Positions 9,392-18,523 of a stretch of 64,000 nucleotides of DNA are shown here, piece after piece. The notes beneath the pieces are model-generated. The model was not told the DNA's origin. It saw only the letters and a list, made by a program, of their open reading frames with translations, and made no database searches. A program made the position numbers and the translations under genes. How positions within the stretch are numbered: the stretch's first letter is position 1; the number at the start of each line of letters is the position of its first letter. Where the stretch lies: assembly GCA_902795355.1 (NCBI GenBank), contig CADBKZ010000006.1, forward strand, positions 148,496 to 212,495, given 5' to 3'. The stretch is from an uncultured Ruminococcus sp. (GTDB taxonomy: Bacteria > Bacillota > Clostridia > Oscillospirales > CAG-272).

Positions 9392-9433
9392 CAATTCGGC
9401 AAATATATAAAATAATGGTTCCGAATTGTTCTA
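9392..9433. promoter_or_regulatory. Inverted-repeat operator, copy 1
   Basis: CAATTCGG at 9392-9399 and its exact inverse CCGAATTG at 9421-9428, extended to TTCCGAATTGTTCTA (9419-9433). The same element, same 29-bp phasing and same distance to the -35 box recur at 21571-21612. It is likely the binding site of the AraC protein encoded at 9519. Confidence 0.72.
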
Positions 9434-9450
9434 TTTTTTTCAAAAGAACC

Positions 9451-9479
9451 TTTCAATCGGTTCGGATATGTGCTATAAT
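9451..9479 (+). promoter_or_regulatory. Promoter of the AraC gene at 9519
   Basis: TTTCAA (9451-9456), a 17-bp spacer and TATAAT (9474-9479). The -35 starts 18 bp after the end of the operator, as in the promoter at 21630. The poor -35 fits a regulated promoter. Confidence 0.65.
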
Positions 9480-9518
9480 ATCAATAGTCAATTTTTCTTT
9501 TGAGTGAGGTTTACGGGA

Positions 9519-10403
9519 ATGCCATTGTTTGAAAATGCCTTTGCGTTGCAAATTCCGGTTCGTGTAGACCGGCTCCATTTTTCCTTTTTCATCAACCAAA
9601 ACCTGTACACAATCAGCTCCGAGGTCAAATCGGTTCCCCACAACCACCACGATTTTGAGCTCCGCTTTGTTTGCACCGGTTTTTGCAACCAATTCATTGA
9701 CGGGAAGAAGTTTACTGTGGACGCGGGAAAATGCCTGATCATTCACCCCTTTGAATACCATTGGCAATCATGGGACGCAAAAAATCCCGACTCCACTCAA
9801 TACAATCTCCGTTTCTCCCTGAAAAAATCGGCTTCGGATTCCCACCTTACCGATGAAGCCAACCGCTCTATTGCGGCGATGCTGGGGAGTTTGCGGGTAG
9901 TGGAAATGAACCTTGACCGCATGGTTCCCCTTTTCCGGTTTTTGACGGACGAGATCTACCAGAAACGCCCCGGGTTCATTTACAACATTCAATCCATCTG
10001 TACCCAGATCATTGTGGAGTTGATCCGCTGCTCCGGAACCGACCTGAACTTTTTCGGTTTTGAAGAAAGCAGATACCTGAATTATGAAAGAACCAAAATC
10101 GACCAATTTTTCAGGCAGCGTTTTCTGAAAAGCGCTTCCATTCAGGAACTTGCAGACCAGATGCACGTATCGGTTCGGCAGGTGAATTACCTGATGCACC
10201 GGATGTACAACATGTCCTTTGTGGAAAAGCTGACCGAAATGCGGTTGCAACTCTCCCTGACGCATCTGGCGTATACCAATGACAGCATTCAGGAAGTGGC
10301 GCGTGCCTGCGCTTTTCAGAACCAAAACTATTTTTCCAGATGTTTCCGGCGCGCATTCGGACAAACTCCCACCCAATACCGGAAGCAGATGCAAAGAAAA
10401 TGA
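9519..10403 (+). CDS. AraC-family regulator with cupin sensor domain
   Basis: A 294-residue transcription regulator. The N-terminal half looks like an AraC-type sugar-binding cupin (HNHHDFELRFVC, then HPFEYHW). The C-terminal 100 residues hold two helix-turn-helix units, the second being SIQEVARACAFQNQNYFSRC. I use the ATG at 9519 with GAGTGAGG nine bases upstream; a GTG at 9504 is possible but overlaps that site. It is divergent from the HpcH aldolase and GH36 genes. The operator in front of it is duplicated before the rhamnosidase operon 12 kb away, so it probably regulates itself and both loci. Confidence 0.87.
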   Translation: MPLFENAFALQIPVRVDRLHFSFFINQNLYTISSEVKSVPHNHHDFELRFVCTGFCNQFIDGKKFTVDAGKCLIIHPFEYHWQSWDAKNPDSTQYNLRFSLKKSASDSHLTDEANRSIAAMLGSLRVVEMNLDRMVPLFRFLTDEIYQKRPGFIYNIQSICTQIIVELIRCSGTDLNFFGFEESRYLNYERTKIDQFFRQRFLKSASIQELADQMHVSVRQVNYLMHRMYNMSFVEKLTEMRLQLSLTHLAYTNDSIQEVARACAFQNQNYFSRCFRRAFGQTPTQYRKQMQRK

Positions 10404-10418
10404 ACGTCTTCCCGATTC

Positions 10419-10457
10419 CGGCCGAACGGAGAAAATTCTCCGTTCGGCCGATTTTTT
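10419..10457. terminator. Terminator after the AraC gene
   Basis: A 15-bp perfect stem (10419-10433 with 10436-10450) followed by a run of seven T residues on the plus strand. It also lies at the 3' end of the convergent lipoprotein gene. Confidence 0.82.
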
Positions 10458-13400
10458 TACCAGATGCCCACTTGGGAGAGCAGGAACGCTTCCCGTACCG
10501 CGTCCGGAGACGCGGTCAGATAGATCGCGCCGCGGTCGCTCTCTCTTGCGTAAACGCCGCAAAGATCGCACAGGTCTTTTACCGTAATCCAAACGCTTCC
10601 ATTCCGCTCAACCGGCGCGAAGGTCAGCGTTTTTTCCTCGCCGGCAAAGGTTGCTGCGGTACTTCCCGCCGTCAGCCGCAGGGCGTTGTTTCCAACGCGG
10701 ATAACGACCGAGTTTCCTTCCGCCGTTAATTGCCCGTTCAGGAACGCGGCGATCATCTCGGCGGAAATTTCGGTGCGCGTTCCGTTGATGTTGTCGGTTT
10801 CAAAGATGTTTCCCGATGCGTAAACCCGATTTCCCGAAGAAGAGATTGCCAATATTTGGTTGACGAAGAGATCCGCGCCGACGGGACTTTCGAGCGGATC
10901 GCTGAACGGCCCGTGCACTCCGTTGAACCGCGCCATGGGTTGCAGGCTGTTTTTGCCGATGCGAACGGTGTAATTATACCATTTTCCGTTGGCTTGCAGC
11001 CAAGAATGCGGCGGCAGCATTTTCCCAACGGTTACGTAGACGTGGTTTTGGGTCGTCCAAACGCCGATATTCCAGTGGGTAAACTCCAACGCCATCACCT
11101 TGTTCAGCTCGTCAATATCGCCGAGGTACTGCCATGTGGCCGCGTTATCGTAACTGACGGCCAGCCCGACCCGTGTGCGGGGATACTGAATGGCCTCGCT
11201 ATCGCAAATATTGTTGTATTCCCACGCGAAATAGATGGCTCCCGTTGCGGCATCTTTGGTAACGTTGAACGCACTGACCACCGAAACAAAGTTGGATTCT
11301 TTCAGATCCATGGTCCATGTTTTTCCGTTGTCGGTGGATTCGGAATAAAGCAGGAATCCGCTATCGGTGCGGGCATACATCCGGAGCAAGCCGTTCCCGA
11401 GTTCCACAACCGAACCTTCCTGAATATTGAGGCCGGTTGTTTGATAGTTAAATTCCGATCTGCTCTTTTTCCAAAGAACGCCGCCGTTATCCGAATAGTA
11501 GATCCACAGCGCGCCGTTGGCCTCATCCTCGGTTTCGCCGGAAACGAAGAAGATCCGGCCCGAGGAAGATTGCATCACCTTTCCGTTCATCGCCGTCCGG
11601 TAAGCGTTAACGTCCTCGTTGATGGGGTACGGCCCCTTGAAGGTTTTGCAGCCGTCCGAAGAAATGTAGGCGACAAAACGGCGGCTGGAATTGGTTCCCG
11701 TTCGGTGAATGGTTAAAACGTTTCCGGATTGCAGCACCAGCATGTTGATATTCCGGTGCGGAATATCCTCGATTCCGGTAAAGGTATAGCCGCCGTCCGT
11801 GGAGCGGAGCGAGCCACTCTCCGAGCACATATAAATCCCGTCCGGAAGCTCGAACATGCAAACCGTGTGCTGATCGGGAATCATGATGGTGGTGGTGTCT
11901 TTCAGGGGACTGCCGTCGCCCTCATAGGCAAAGGAGCGGAGAACCACGTTTGCGCCGGCGGAATGATAATAACCCGCGTAGCCCCAACCGTTGACATCGC
12001 GCGAACCCGTCAGATTGGCGGATGTGCTGACGACGGTATCGTGCGTCAGCACCAAATTCCCGTTGCAGAACAGCTGAACGGTCTGTCCGATCACCGTCAG
12101 CTTCAACACAACATTCCCCGCGGGCAGGGTTCCGGAAACTTTCTCCAACCTGTTGAGCGAGCCGCCCACGCGCCAGCACCCCTCGGAAAAATCATATCCC
12201 GCAAAAAGACCCTCGTTGGTGTATTCCTTTCCGTACCTTGCCGCCAGATAGAACGCGCCGGTAACGCCGCTTTCGGGAACCGTAAGCTCCGCGGTGATTT
12301 CGGTATCCTTGGAATAGAGTTTCAGGCATTTGCCGTAGGTATCGAACGAATTAGAAAAATATTGGTTCCAATCGTCGTCCGTCGGCGCGCCGCGGTAGAA
12401 GAACTTATCGTTGATCTCGCGGAACTGAAACCTGCCGAACCCGTTGCCCGAAAGGAAGAAGTTGCGCGGAGTGGACGTTTCGGGAAGCCGCCAAGAACCG
12501 ATCCACGCGTTGTTGCAATAGATCATGGCAATGCCGGCCGAAACATAGACACGATAAAGGGCGGTTCCCTCCCGAAGATCGGAGACCGTGCGGGTCACCG
12601 CGTTTCTCGCGGGCGCGGAGACCCCCGTCAGCGTGCCGTCCTCGGCAAAATCCAGATCGATCAGATACGCCCCGTCGGAATACACCAGCTCCGCGCGGTT
12701 TCCCTTGGTATATTCAAATTCCATGCAGAAATTGAACCCGAGGTTTCCGATGTCGCGGTTGATCTTTGCCGCCCCTTGGAACGTTTCGGACCAAAAGGTT
12801 CCGTTATGCGGCGCAACGACAAGACCCAAAACATTTCCCGCCACGGTTGCCGTCGCTTCGCAGGCGCGATACGGCAGAATGAACGAGCAAAGCATTTTCC
12901 CGTTCCGGTAAATCCATGCAACGCCGCCGTCCACAACCGCAATGTAGTCTCCCGTTCCGCCCCAAACCTTTTGTTCGCCGTCGGCGGTCTCGTAACTGAT
13001 TGCGGATTGGTTGAACGACAAGCGCAGGGGAGAAAGTCCGTCCCCCGCCGATACGCTTCCCGCGCCATCCACGGTAAACCGCAGGATATAGCTGCTTTCC
13101 AATGCCTGCTGCGTGGAATATGTCGCCTCTTTTCGGGGTTCGTCGCCCGCTTCGGCAACAACGAAAATTCGCTCTGCGGCGGCGCTATCCCCGCAGGCGG
13201 CGGTGAGCCGGTAGACCCCCGCGGTCAGGTTTTCAAACGTGACCGTCGGTTGCTCCACCGTGCTTTCTCCGGCGTTCACGCCGTTGAGTTTCCATTGGAT
13301 TGTTCCGGAGAGTCCGCTCCCCGCCGAGGCCGTTGCGGTAACGGTTGCGGTTCCGGTTCCAACGGTTTCGCCCCTTGCGGGGGAAAGAATCGTCAGCTCC

Positions 13401-14167
13401 TGATCCGTGATCGGCTGATAGGAAACATACTCCACTTCCATAATGGTTGGAACGGTTGGGTAGTTGGGGCAGGCGAACAGGGAGAAACGGTTTCCGCCGC
13501 TCCCGGGTTCGCACTCAAACGCGACCTGATAGACCCCGTCCAGATAGAGCATGGCCACCGAATCCCTGACAACAACGCGGTAGGTATGCCAATCCGACCC
13601 CACGTTGGTATAAACCATTTCGGGGCGGGGATAACCTTCCAGAATTCGTTCCATCCCCAAGCGGATCTTGGTTTCCAACAGATAAACGACCACGCGCTTA
13701 TCGCCGAAATTCAGGCAAAAACCGTTGTCGCTGCCGAAATGATCGACTTTGATCCGCGTTTCCACAATAAAATCCGTCGCGCCGTTGGCGCTGCGGTAAT
13801 AAAACGCCTCGTTGGTGTTATCGGAACAGGTCAGGATCAGTTTCCCGTCCCGATTTTCCACGGTTGCGCTCTCGTTTCCGGTCCAGAACGCGTTTCTGAC
13901 GCTGGAAAAGCTATCCAGCCAATACCCGTCGGGGCTGGTCCCCTTGGTGTCCTTTTTTTCATCATCCACCATTGCTTCAAAGGCAATGTCTTCATACCAT
14001 TCGTTCACCCAATCGTCCTCCTTCACGGGCGGTTCCGTGATTTCCGTTGATTCCGTTTCCGTTGCGGCGGTATTTTCCGGCGCGTTGGTTTTCTGAACGC
14101 AACCGAAAAGGCTCCCCGCAATTGTGGCTCCCGCCAAAAGAAACGCCGCTGTTTTTTTCCATTTCAT
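10457..14167 (-). CDS. Large modular lipoprotein with BNR sialidase-like propeller
   Basis: A 1236-residue surface protein. A signal peptide ends in the lipobox LFGC, followed by a Thr/Glu-rich linker. The N-terminal two thirds contain several concanavalin-like jelly-roll segments and an Ig-like segment (around TVTATASAGSGLSG). Roughly residues 760-1100 carry Asp-box repeats (STDGGYTF, SSDGCKTF, YSDNGGVLW, STDNGKTW), typical of sialidase-type propellers. The last 90 residues resemble the copper-amine-oxidase N-terminal 'stalk' domain (VWITVKDLCDLCGVY). It probably binds or cleaves host or plant glycans. I cannot confirm sialidase catalytic residues (an FRIP motif is not seen), so an enzymatic role is uncertain. 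It follows a GLUG protein gene by 122 nt. Confidence 0.72.
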   Translation of the reverse strand: MKWKKTAAFLLAGATIAGSLFGCVQKTNAPENTAATETESTEITEPPVKEDDWVNEWYEDIAFEAMVDDEKKDTKGTSPDGYWLDSFSSVRNAFWTGNESATVENRDGKLILTCSDNTNEAFYYRSANGATDFIVETRIKVDHFGSDNGFCLNFGDKRVVVYLLETKIRLGMERILEGYPRPEMVYTNVGSDWHTYRVVVRDSVAMLYLDGVYQVAFECEPGSGGNRFSLFACPNYPTVPTIMEVEYVSYQPITDQELTILSPARGETVGTGTATVTATASAGSGLSGTIQWKLNGVNAGESTVEQPTVTFENLTAGVYRLTAACGDSAAAERIFVVAEAGDEPRKEATYSTQQALESSYILRFTVDGAGSVSAGDGLSPLRLSFNQSAISYETADGEQKVWGGTGDYIAVVDGGVAWIYRNGKMLCSFILPYRACEATATVAGNVLGLVVAPHNGTFWSETFQGAAKINRDIGNLGFNFCMEFEYTKGNRAELVYSDGAYLIDLDFAEDGTLTGVSAPARNAVTRTVSDLREGTALYRVYVSAGIAMIYCNNAWIGSWRLPETSTPRNFFLSGNGFGRFQFREINDKFFYRGAPTDDDWNQYFSNSFDTYGKCLKLYSKDTEITAELTVPESGVTGAFYLAARYGKEYTNEGLFAGYDFSEGCWRVGGSLNRLEKVSGTLPAGNVVLKLTVIGQTVQLFCNGNLVLTHDTVVSTSANLTGSRDVNGWGYAGYYHSAGANVVLRSFAYEGDGSPLKDTTTIMIPDQHTVCMFELPDGIYMCSESGSLRSTDGGYTFTGIEDIPHRNINMLVLQSGNVLTIHRTGTNSSRRFVAYISSDGCKTFKGPYPINEDVNAYRTAMNGKVMQSSSGRIFFVSGETEDEANGALWIYYSDNGGVLWKKSRSEFNYQTTGLNIQEGSVVELGNGLLRMYARTDSGFLLYSESTDNGKTWTMDLKESNFVSVVSAFNVTKDAATGAIYFAWEYNNICDSEAIQYPRTRVGLAVSYDNAATWQYLGDIDELNKVMALEFTHWNIGVWTTQNHVYVTVGKMLPPHSWLQANGKWYNYTVRIGKNSLQPMARFNGVHGPFSDPLESPVGADLFVNQILAISSSGNRVYASGNIFETDNINGTRTEISAEMIAAFLNGQLTAEGNSVVIRVGNNALRLTAGSTAATFAGEEKTLTFAPVERNGSVWITVKDLCDLCGVYARESDRGAIYLTASPDAVREAFLLSQVGIW

Positions 14168-14242
14168 GTTGGGTCCCCCGTTCTTTTTCGCGTGTATTCC
14201 CCGTTTTTCGGGAAAAGGGATCGTTGTTTCCGTTTGGAATGC

Positions 14243-14273
14243 GGGCTGCCATGGAACGATCCAATGGCAGCCC
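14243..14273. terminator. Hairpin between two secreted-protein genes
   Basis: A 10-bp perfect stem GGGCTGCCAT/ATGGCAGCCC. On the minus (coding) strand no U-tract follows, so it may be an RNA-stability hairpin rather than a terminator. Confidence 0.4.
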
Positions 14274-14289
14274 TTCGTTCGTTATTTTC

Positions 14290-17200
14290 TTACTGTTCTT
14301 TTTTCGGGCGAACAGACCAACCCGCCAAGCCGACGCAAAGAAGCATGGCAAGGAGTCCGGCTCCCGCGGTGGAAGCGCAGCCTTTGCTTGCTTGGCTTGT
14401 TTCCGCGGATGCGGCGGCGGTATTGCTTTCGCCGGTTCCCGTTGTAACGGTCGAGGGCGTTTCCTCGGTTACGGGAGCCGTTGTGGAGGGTTTCGGAGCC
14501 TCGGTGGTCGCCGGTTCCGTTTCATCGTCGGTATCCTGCCGGAACAAAAGGTCGTGCGCCGCGTCGATGGCGGCGTAATCCGGAAACGCCGTAACAACGG
14601 CGGGGACCGAAGAAAGGGACTCATCGGTTTTGCCCGTTGCGTCGCAGTTGGAGGTCATCTGGTCGTATTCCAACAGGCTGTAAAGCCCGTACATCGGCCC
14701 AACGTCCTTGTTATCGGTGGTGCAGTTCAGCGCACCGTAGTTGGTGCAGCGGTCGATCCGGACCGAATCGCTGGATTCAATGGCAACCACGCCGCCCATG
14801 GTCCCGGGGCCTGCCAACGTACCGTTGTTGACGCAATTTCGGATGATAACGGTCTGGTTGGAAGAGGGTCTTGCAAAAATGCCGGCAATGCCGCGGTTGT
14901 TGGCCGCCGCGGCCTGATCCAACGTAATGGTTCCGGTGTTCCGGCAGTTCAGAACCTGCATGGGCCGGTTATAAAGATACGCGACGATGCCCGCTCCGTA
15001 TTCCTTGCTGGTAACGGGGCCTGCGTTGGTGCAGTTTTTCACGGTGCAGGGGTCGTTGTTGGTGTTGCTCTGCACGCTGCCGACAATGCCCGCGGCCGAG
15101 CGCGTTCCGCTGACCGAAGCCAACGAATAGCAGTTGTCGATAACCGTTTCATATCCCGTGTCGGCTTTGGCAAGGCGATATGCGATTCCCGCAATGCCGC
15201 CCGCGTAACCGGCTCCGGTTCCCGTATAGCTGAACGAACAGCCCGAGCCGAGAACCAGATTTCTGATGGTTGCGGATTTGAGAACGCCGAACAGGCCGAC
15301 CACAGCGGTTTGGCTATCCACCGAAACGTCGCTGGTCATCACCAAGTTATCAATTACATGCCCCTGTCCGTCGAACACGCCGCCGAAATAATTGACCGTG
15401 TTGATATTGGAGAACGAACCCGAGATGGGGGAGCCGATGGGCGCCATGGTTTTGCCGGCCATGTTAATGTCGTTTTCCAGATAGATGGTGTAGCCGCGGA
15501 AATCCGCGCTGGCGTTGACCATTTCCGCGAGATAAATAAGATCGGCCGGTGTGGAAATCTTATATTCCACAACATCCAGCGGCGCGTCCAAAAACGTGCA
15601 GATGGGGAGAACGTCGGTCAGGTCTTTGGCAACGATACGGCTCGCGTCGTAGCCGACGGTTTCCTCGTAGTCCACGGCGGCGGTCCGATACCCGTAGTAG
15701 GGTTCCAGATCGGTTACGCGCAGAGTTGCAAACGCGGGGAAGCAGGCGTCGTCCACCGCAACGGTCGTTCCGGAAAGAATTGCGCTCGGAACATTTGCGG
15801 CAACCGTTCCCACCATCTGGCAGGCGGACGCGCGCAGAACCGCTCCCGTGGAAACGGCGATTCCCGCGCCGGTGTTGGTTGCGGTAACGTCGGAATAGCA
15901 GATTACGTCGGTCAGATCCACTTCCCCGCCCGTCGCGTTGGCAATGGCGGCCGCGGCGGCAGCTTTGCCGCTGACCACGCCCGTAACGGTGACATGGCTG
16001 ACATGCGAAGCGACGGTCCCGCTCCCTGCAACCGAGCCGATCAGCGCGGCGGCATACCCCTCTTGGGCGGAAACCGAGGCGGCAACCGAAGCATTTTCAA
16101 TTGCGAAAACATGGGAATCGTCCGCCCAGACCGCGCCAACCAAAGCGGCGCGGGCGGTGGAAGAAGACCCCGCATAGGAGAAGGAGCAGGAACCTTCCAC
16201 AACCAGATTGCGGATCGTGAAACCGCAACCGGAGCCGATGAACGCCGCGGCGGTGTTTCCGCCCGCCGAGGAAGAAACGGCAAGATTTTTCAGGCTATGG
16301 CCCTGCCCATCCAGCGTTCCGCGGAAGCAGACCGCGTTTTCGGGGTTTGCGGAAGGATCCGCGCCGCTATCGGCAATCGGCTTCCATGAAACGCCCAAGC
16401 AGTCAATATCCTTGGCAAAGTAAACGGTTTTTCCGGCAAATCCGTAGTCTTTTCCCGCATTGGAGATTTTGGAGAGCAGTTGCAGGCCGGCCGCGTCGGT
16501 AATCTTCCATGCGGAACCCGCGGTATACGCGGCGACGTCAAAGCCCTGATCATTCTGCGCGGCAAGGGTGTTGATGTCGGCAACCGAGGAAAGGTCGACC
16601 GACGAAACCGCCTCCGCGGAATAGCCGTTGGCGGCAAAGGGCTGCTCCACTTGGTTGTTGATGTTTTTGGTGGGCGCGCCCTGCCCGTAAATATCATGTA
16701 CGTAGGTTCCCTTGGCGGCCAATTTCCCCTGCATTAGGTTGTTTTTGCAGAGCATGTTCCGCCCGCCTTCCATCCAGCAGGCGTAAATGCCGGCCGCGCC
16801 GGTTCCGCTTCCGGCAACCACGCCGAGGAAACTGCTGTTGCGGATTACCGCGAAATATCCGGTTGCGGCTCCGATATAGCCGACCAGACCGCCGACATAT
16901 CCTTTATAGCCGTCCTGATTGTTCAGCGTAACCACCGCGCTGCTTTGAACGTTTTCCACCATAACGGTAACTTCCATGGCGTCGCTGTCGGCCCAATCGT
17001 CCTTTTTCCCGTCCGAGCCGCTGGCGAACATCAGGCCGACCACCGAGGCAACGCTCACTTTATTGGAAGTTCCGGTGTAGGTGAACGAGCAGGATCGGTC
17101 GATGATGAGATTGCGGATGCAGCCGCCGCGAACCGCGCCGAAGAGCGCGACCGAGGTGCAATCGGCGGCTGTGGACGACATAACAAGGTTGCGGATGGTA

Positions 17201-17598
17201 TGTCCCTGCCCGTCGAAGGTTCCGGTGAAGCGGATTCCGCCGTTGAAAGCGGTAACGAACGCGGTTGTGAACGCGCTGTTGTAGGCAATGGGGGCAAAAT
17301 CGGTTACACCGGACATATCAATGTCGTTTGCGAGATAGATGGTTTTCCCCGCAAAATTATAAAGCTCGTTTGTGTTGCAGGTTACGGAGAGCTTTTTAAG
17401 GCCCGCCGCGTCGGTGATCTTCCATTCGGATGTGGCGGCATAGTTGTCGGAAGTCAGCGTTTTGATGTCGGCGACTTCAGAAAGATCCGCCGACGTAACC
17501 GCCGCGGCGGAATAGCCCACGCTATCCGCAAAGACGGGAAACGCGACCGAAGCCAGAATCAGCAATCCGCTCAACAGAATGCAAAGCGTTTTTTTCAT
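14290..17598 (-). CDS. GLUG-repeat secreted protein with GC-type C-terminal anchor
   Basis: A 1102-residue exported protein. The signal peptide runs to about residue 24 (SVAFPVFA). Three long modules each begin with a conserved unit (DLS-VADI-TL, WKITDAAGL, GKT-YLANDIDM, GTFDGQGHTIRNLV) and then show GLUG-type repeats (GYVGGLVGYIG, GAGIVAYLY). GLUG repeats form right-handed beta-solenoid-like stalks in surface adhesins. A Thr/Pro/Glu-rich linker leads to KGCAST, a hydrophobic segment and the basic tail RPKKEQ, a protein-sorting or membrane anchor. It is a paralogue of the genes at 18524 and 50027. A strong AAGGAGAT site precedes the start. Adhesion to glycan or mucin is plausible but not shown. 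Confidence 0.75.
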   Translation of the reverse strand: MKKTLCILLSGLLILASVAFPVFADSVGYSAAAVTSADLSEVADIKTLTSDNYAATSEWKITDAAGLKKLSVTCNTNELYNFAGKTIYLANDIDMSGVTDFAPIAYNSAFTTAFVTAFNGGIRFTGTFDGQGHTIRNLVMSSTAADCTSVALFGAVRGGCIRNLIIDRSCSFTYTGTSNKVSVASVVGLMFASGSDGKKDDWADSDAMEVTVMVENVQSSAVVTLNNQDGYKGYVGGLVGYIGAATGYFAVIRNSSFLGVVAGSGTGAAGIYACWMEGGRNMLCKNNLMQGKLAAKGTYVHDIYGQGAPTKNINNQVEQPFAANGYSAEAVSSVDLSSVADINTLAAQNDQGFDVAAYTAGSAWKITDAAGLQLLSKISNAGKDYGFAGKTVYFAKDIDCLGVSWKPIADSGADPSANPENAVCFRGTLDGQGHSLKNLAVSSSAGGNTAAAFIGSGCGFTIRNLVVEGSCSFSYAGSSSTARAALVGAVWADDSHVFAIENASVAASVSAQEGYAAALIGSVAGSGTVASHVSHVTVTGVVSGKAAAAAAIANATGGEVDLTDVICYSDVTATNTGAGIAVSTGAVLRASACQMVGTVAANVPSAILSGTTVAVDDACFPAFATLRVTDLEPYYGYRTAAVDYEETVGYDASRIVAKDLTDVLPICTFLDAPLDVVEYKISTPADLIYLAEMVNASADFRGYTIYLENDINMAGKTMAPIGSPISGSFSNINTVNYFGGVFDGQGHVIDNLVMTSDVSVDSQTAVVGLFGVLKSATIRNLVLGSGCSFSYTGTGAGYAGGIAGIAYRLAKADTGYETVIDNCYSLASVSGTRSAAGIVGSVQSNTNNDPCTVKNCTNAGPVTSKEYGAGIVAYLYNRPMQVLNCRNTGTITLDQAAAANNRGIAGIFARPSSNQTVIIRNCVNNGTLAGPGTMGGVVAIESSDSVRIDRCTNYGALNCTTDNKDVGPMYGLYSLLEYDQMTSNCDATGKTDESLSSVPAVVTAFPDYAAIDAAHDLLFRQDTDDETEPATTEAPKPSTTAPVTEETPSTVTTGTGESNTAAASAETSQASKGCASTAGAGLLAMLLCVGLAGWSVRPKKEQ

Positions 17599-17699
17599 GA
17601 TTTGATCTCCTTTTTATAAATTATAAAAAATCAATTCGTATGGGAATTTTGGGATAGAATAATTGGTTGTTGATGTTTCAAAGGATCAACGATTCAAAC

Positions 17700-18340
17700 A
17701 GGTGAAAAGGCATTTGCCTTTCCGCTTGTTTGTTGCCTGACCTCCTCCTTGGGGGAGGTGGCTTGGAGCGGAGCGACAAGTCGGTAGGAGTTACTCCTTC
17801 CACCGCTCGCCTGTTACTTCGCCTCGCCCGCGGGGAGAGGTGGATTGTCGCGAAGCGGCAAGACGGAGAGGGCTATCGCAATAGTCGCTTTTTACCCTCT
17901 CACTCGCTCCGCGAGAGCTCCCCCCGAGGGGGAGCCTTGAAGCAACTTCCCGTTAAAGGCCTCATCCGTCACCTATGGTGACACCTCCCCCCAAGGGGAA
18001 GGCTTCAAGTAACCACCCGACGGAAACTCCTTCCACCGCTCGCTTTCGCTCGCGGTCCCCCTCCCTCGGGAGGGAGGTTTCAAGTTACCATCCATTGGAA
18101 GAAATACGCATTTCCCATTTTCCCGATTGCTAACAACTTTTACCTCCTCCATCGGGGGAGGTGTCGCGCACGCTCGCGGGCGTGACGGAAGGAGTTTCGG
18201 GCGGAAAGTTACTCCAAACCTCGCCCTTGGGAAAATCGGCAAGCCGATAACAAGGCAGCGGTTCCCCACCCCGAAAGTGGAGATTTTGAGTACGTTCCCG
18301 TTGGGAAGCCGTTTCTCAAAAAGGGGGAAAGCCTTCCCCC
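17700..18340. repeat. REP-like GC-rich intergenic repeat array 1
   Basis: The gap 17599-18371 has no gene apart from the AT-rich leader of the 17598 gene. From about 17700 it is a mosaic of short palindromes: CCTCCTTGGGGGAGG, the block ACCCTCTCACTCGCT to GGGGGAGCCTT (about 17894-17937), and CCTCATCCGTCA to AGGGGAAGGCTT (about 17963-18005). The same blocks occur in array 2 at 60.8-61.6 kb. No transposase or long open frame with codon structure is present. Such arrays occur in many Clostridia intergenic regions. Confidence 0.75.
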
Positions 18341-18371
18341 TTTTTTTGAACGCAGGGCGATGTGGAAAAAA

Positions 18372-18503
18372 TCAGATTTCGCTCCACTTAACCACTTTTT
18401 CTTCGCCCTCTTTGTCGTAAGCCTGCGGTGCGGAAGTGGCAATTACATCCCCCGCCATAAGCTGCACAAATTCAATTCTCGGAAAATCGTAATTCTTTTT
18501 CAT
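18372..18503 (-). CDS. 43-residue conserved-looking peptide
   Basis: A short frame starting MKKNYDFPRIEF and ending VVKWSEI, with an excellent ribosome site (AAGGAGAT, nine bases before ATG). It lies 20 nt after the GLUG protein gene at 18524 on the same strand, so it is probably its operon partner. It is acidic and lysine-rich, has no signal peptide, cysteine or membrane segment, and a VQLMAGDVIATSAPQ centre. Short peptides of the form MKKxYxxPxxE-DVIxTS are a recurrent pattern in gut Clostridia and Bacteroidetes, in my recollection. Function unknown. The ribosome site and codon usage make translation likely. Confidence 0.62.
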   Translation of the reverse strand: MKKNYDFPRIEFVQLMAGDVIATSAPQAYDKEGEEKVVKWSEI

Positions 18504-18523
18504 GTTCGTTAATCTCCTTTTCC

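Noticed and set aside
9504-9518. GTG start at 9504 for the second AraC gene
   Set aside because: The ribosome site GAGTGAGG would lie inside the coding sequence; the ATG at 9519 fits better.
11729-14050. A 773-codon frame antisense to the modular lipoprotein
   Set aside because: No ribosome site or family motif; the opposite strand has a signal peptide and Asp-box repeats.
14047-16389. A 780-codon frame antisense to the GLUG protein
   Set aside because: Low-complexity Arg/Gly-rich translation without domain features; shadow of the repeat-rich coding strand.
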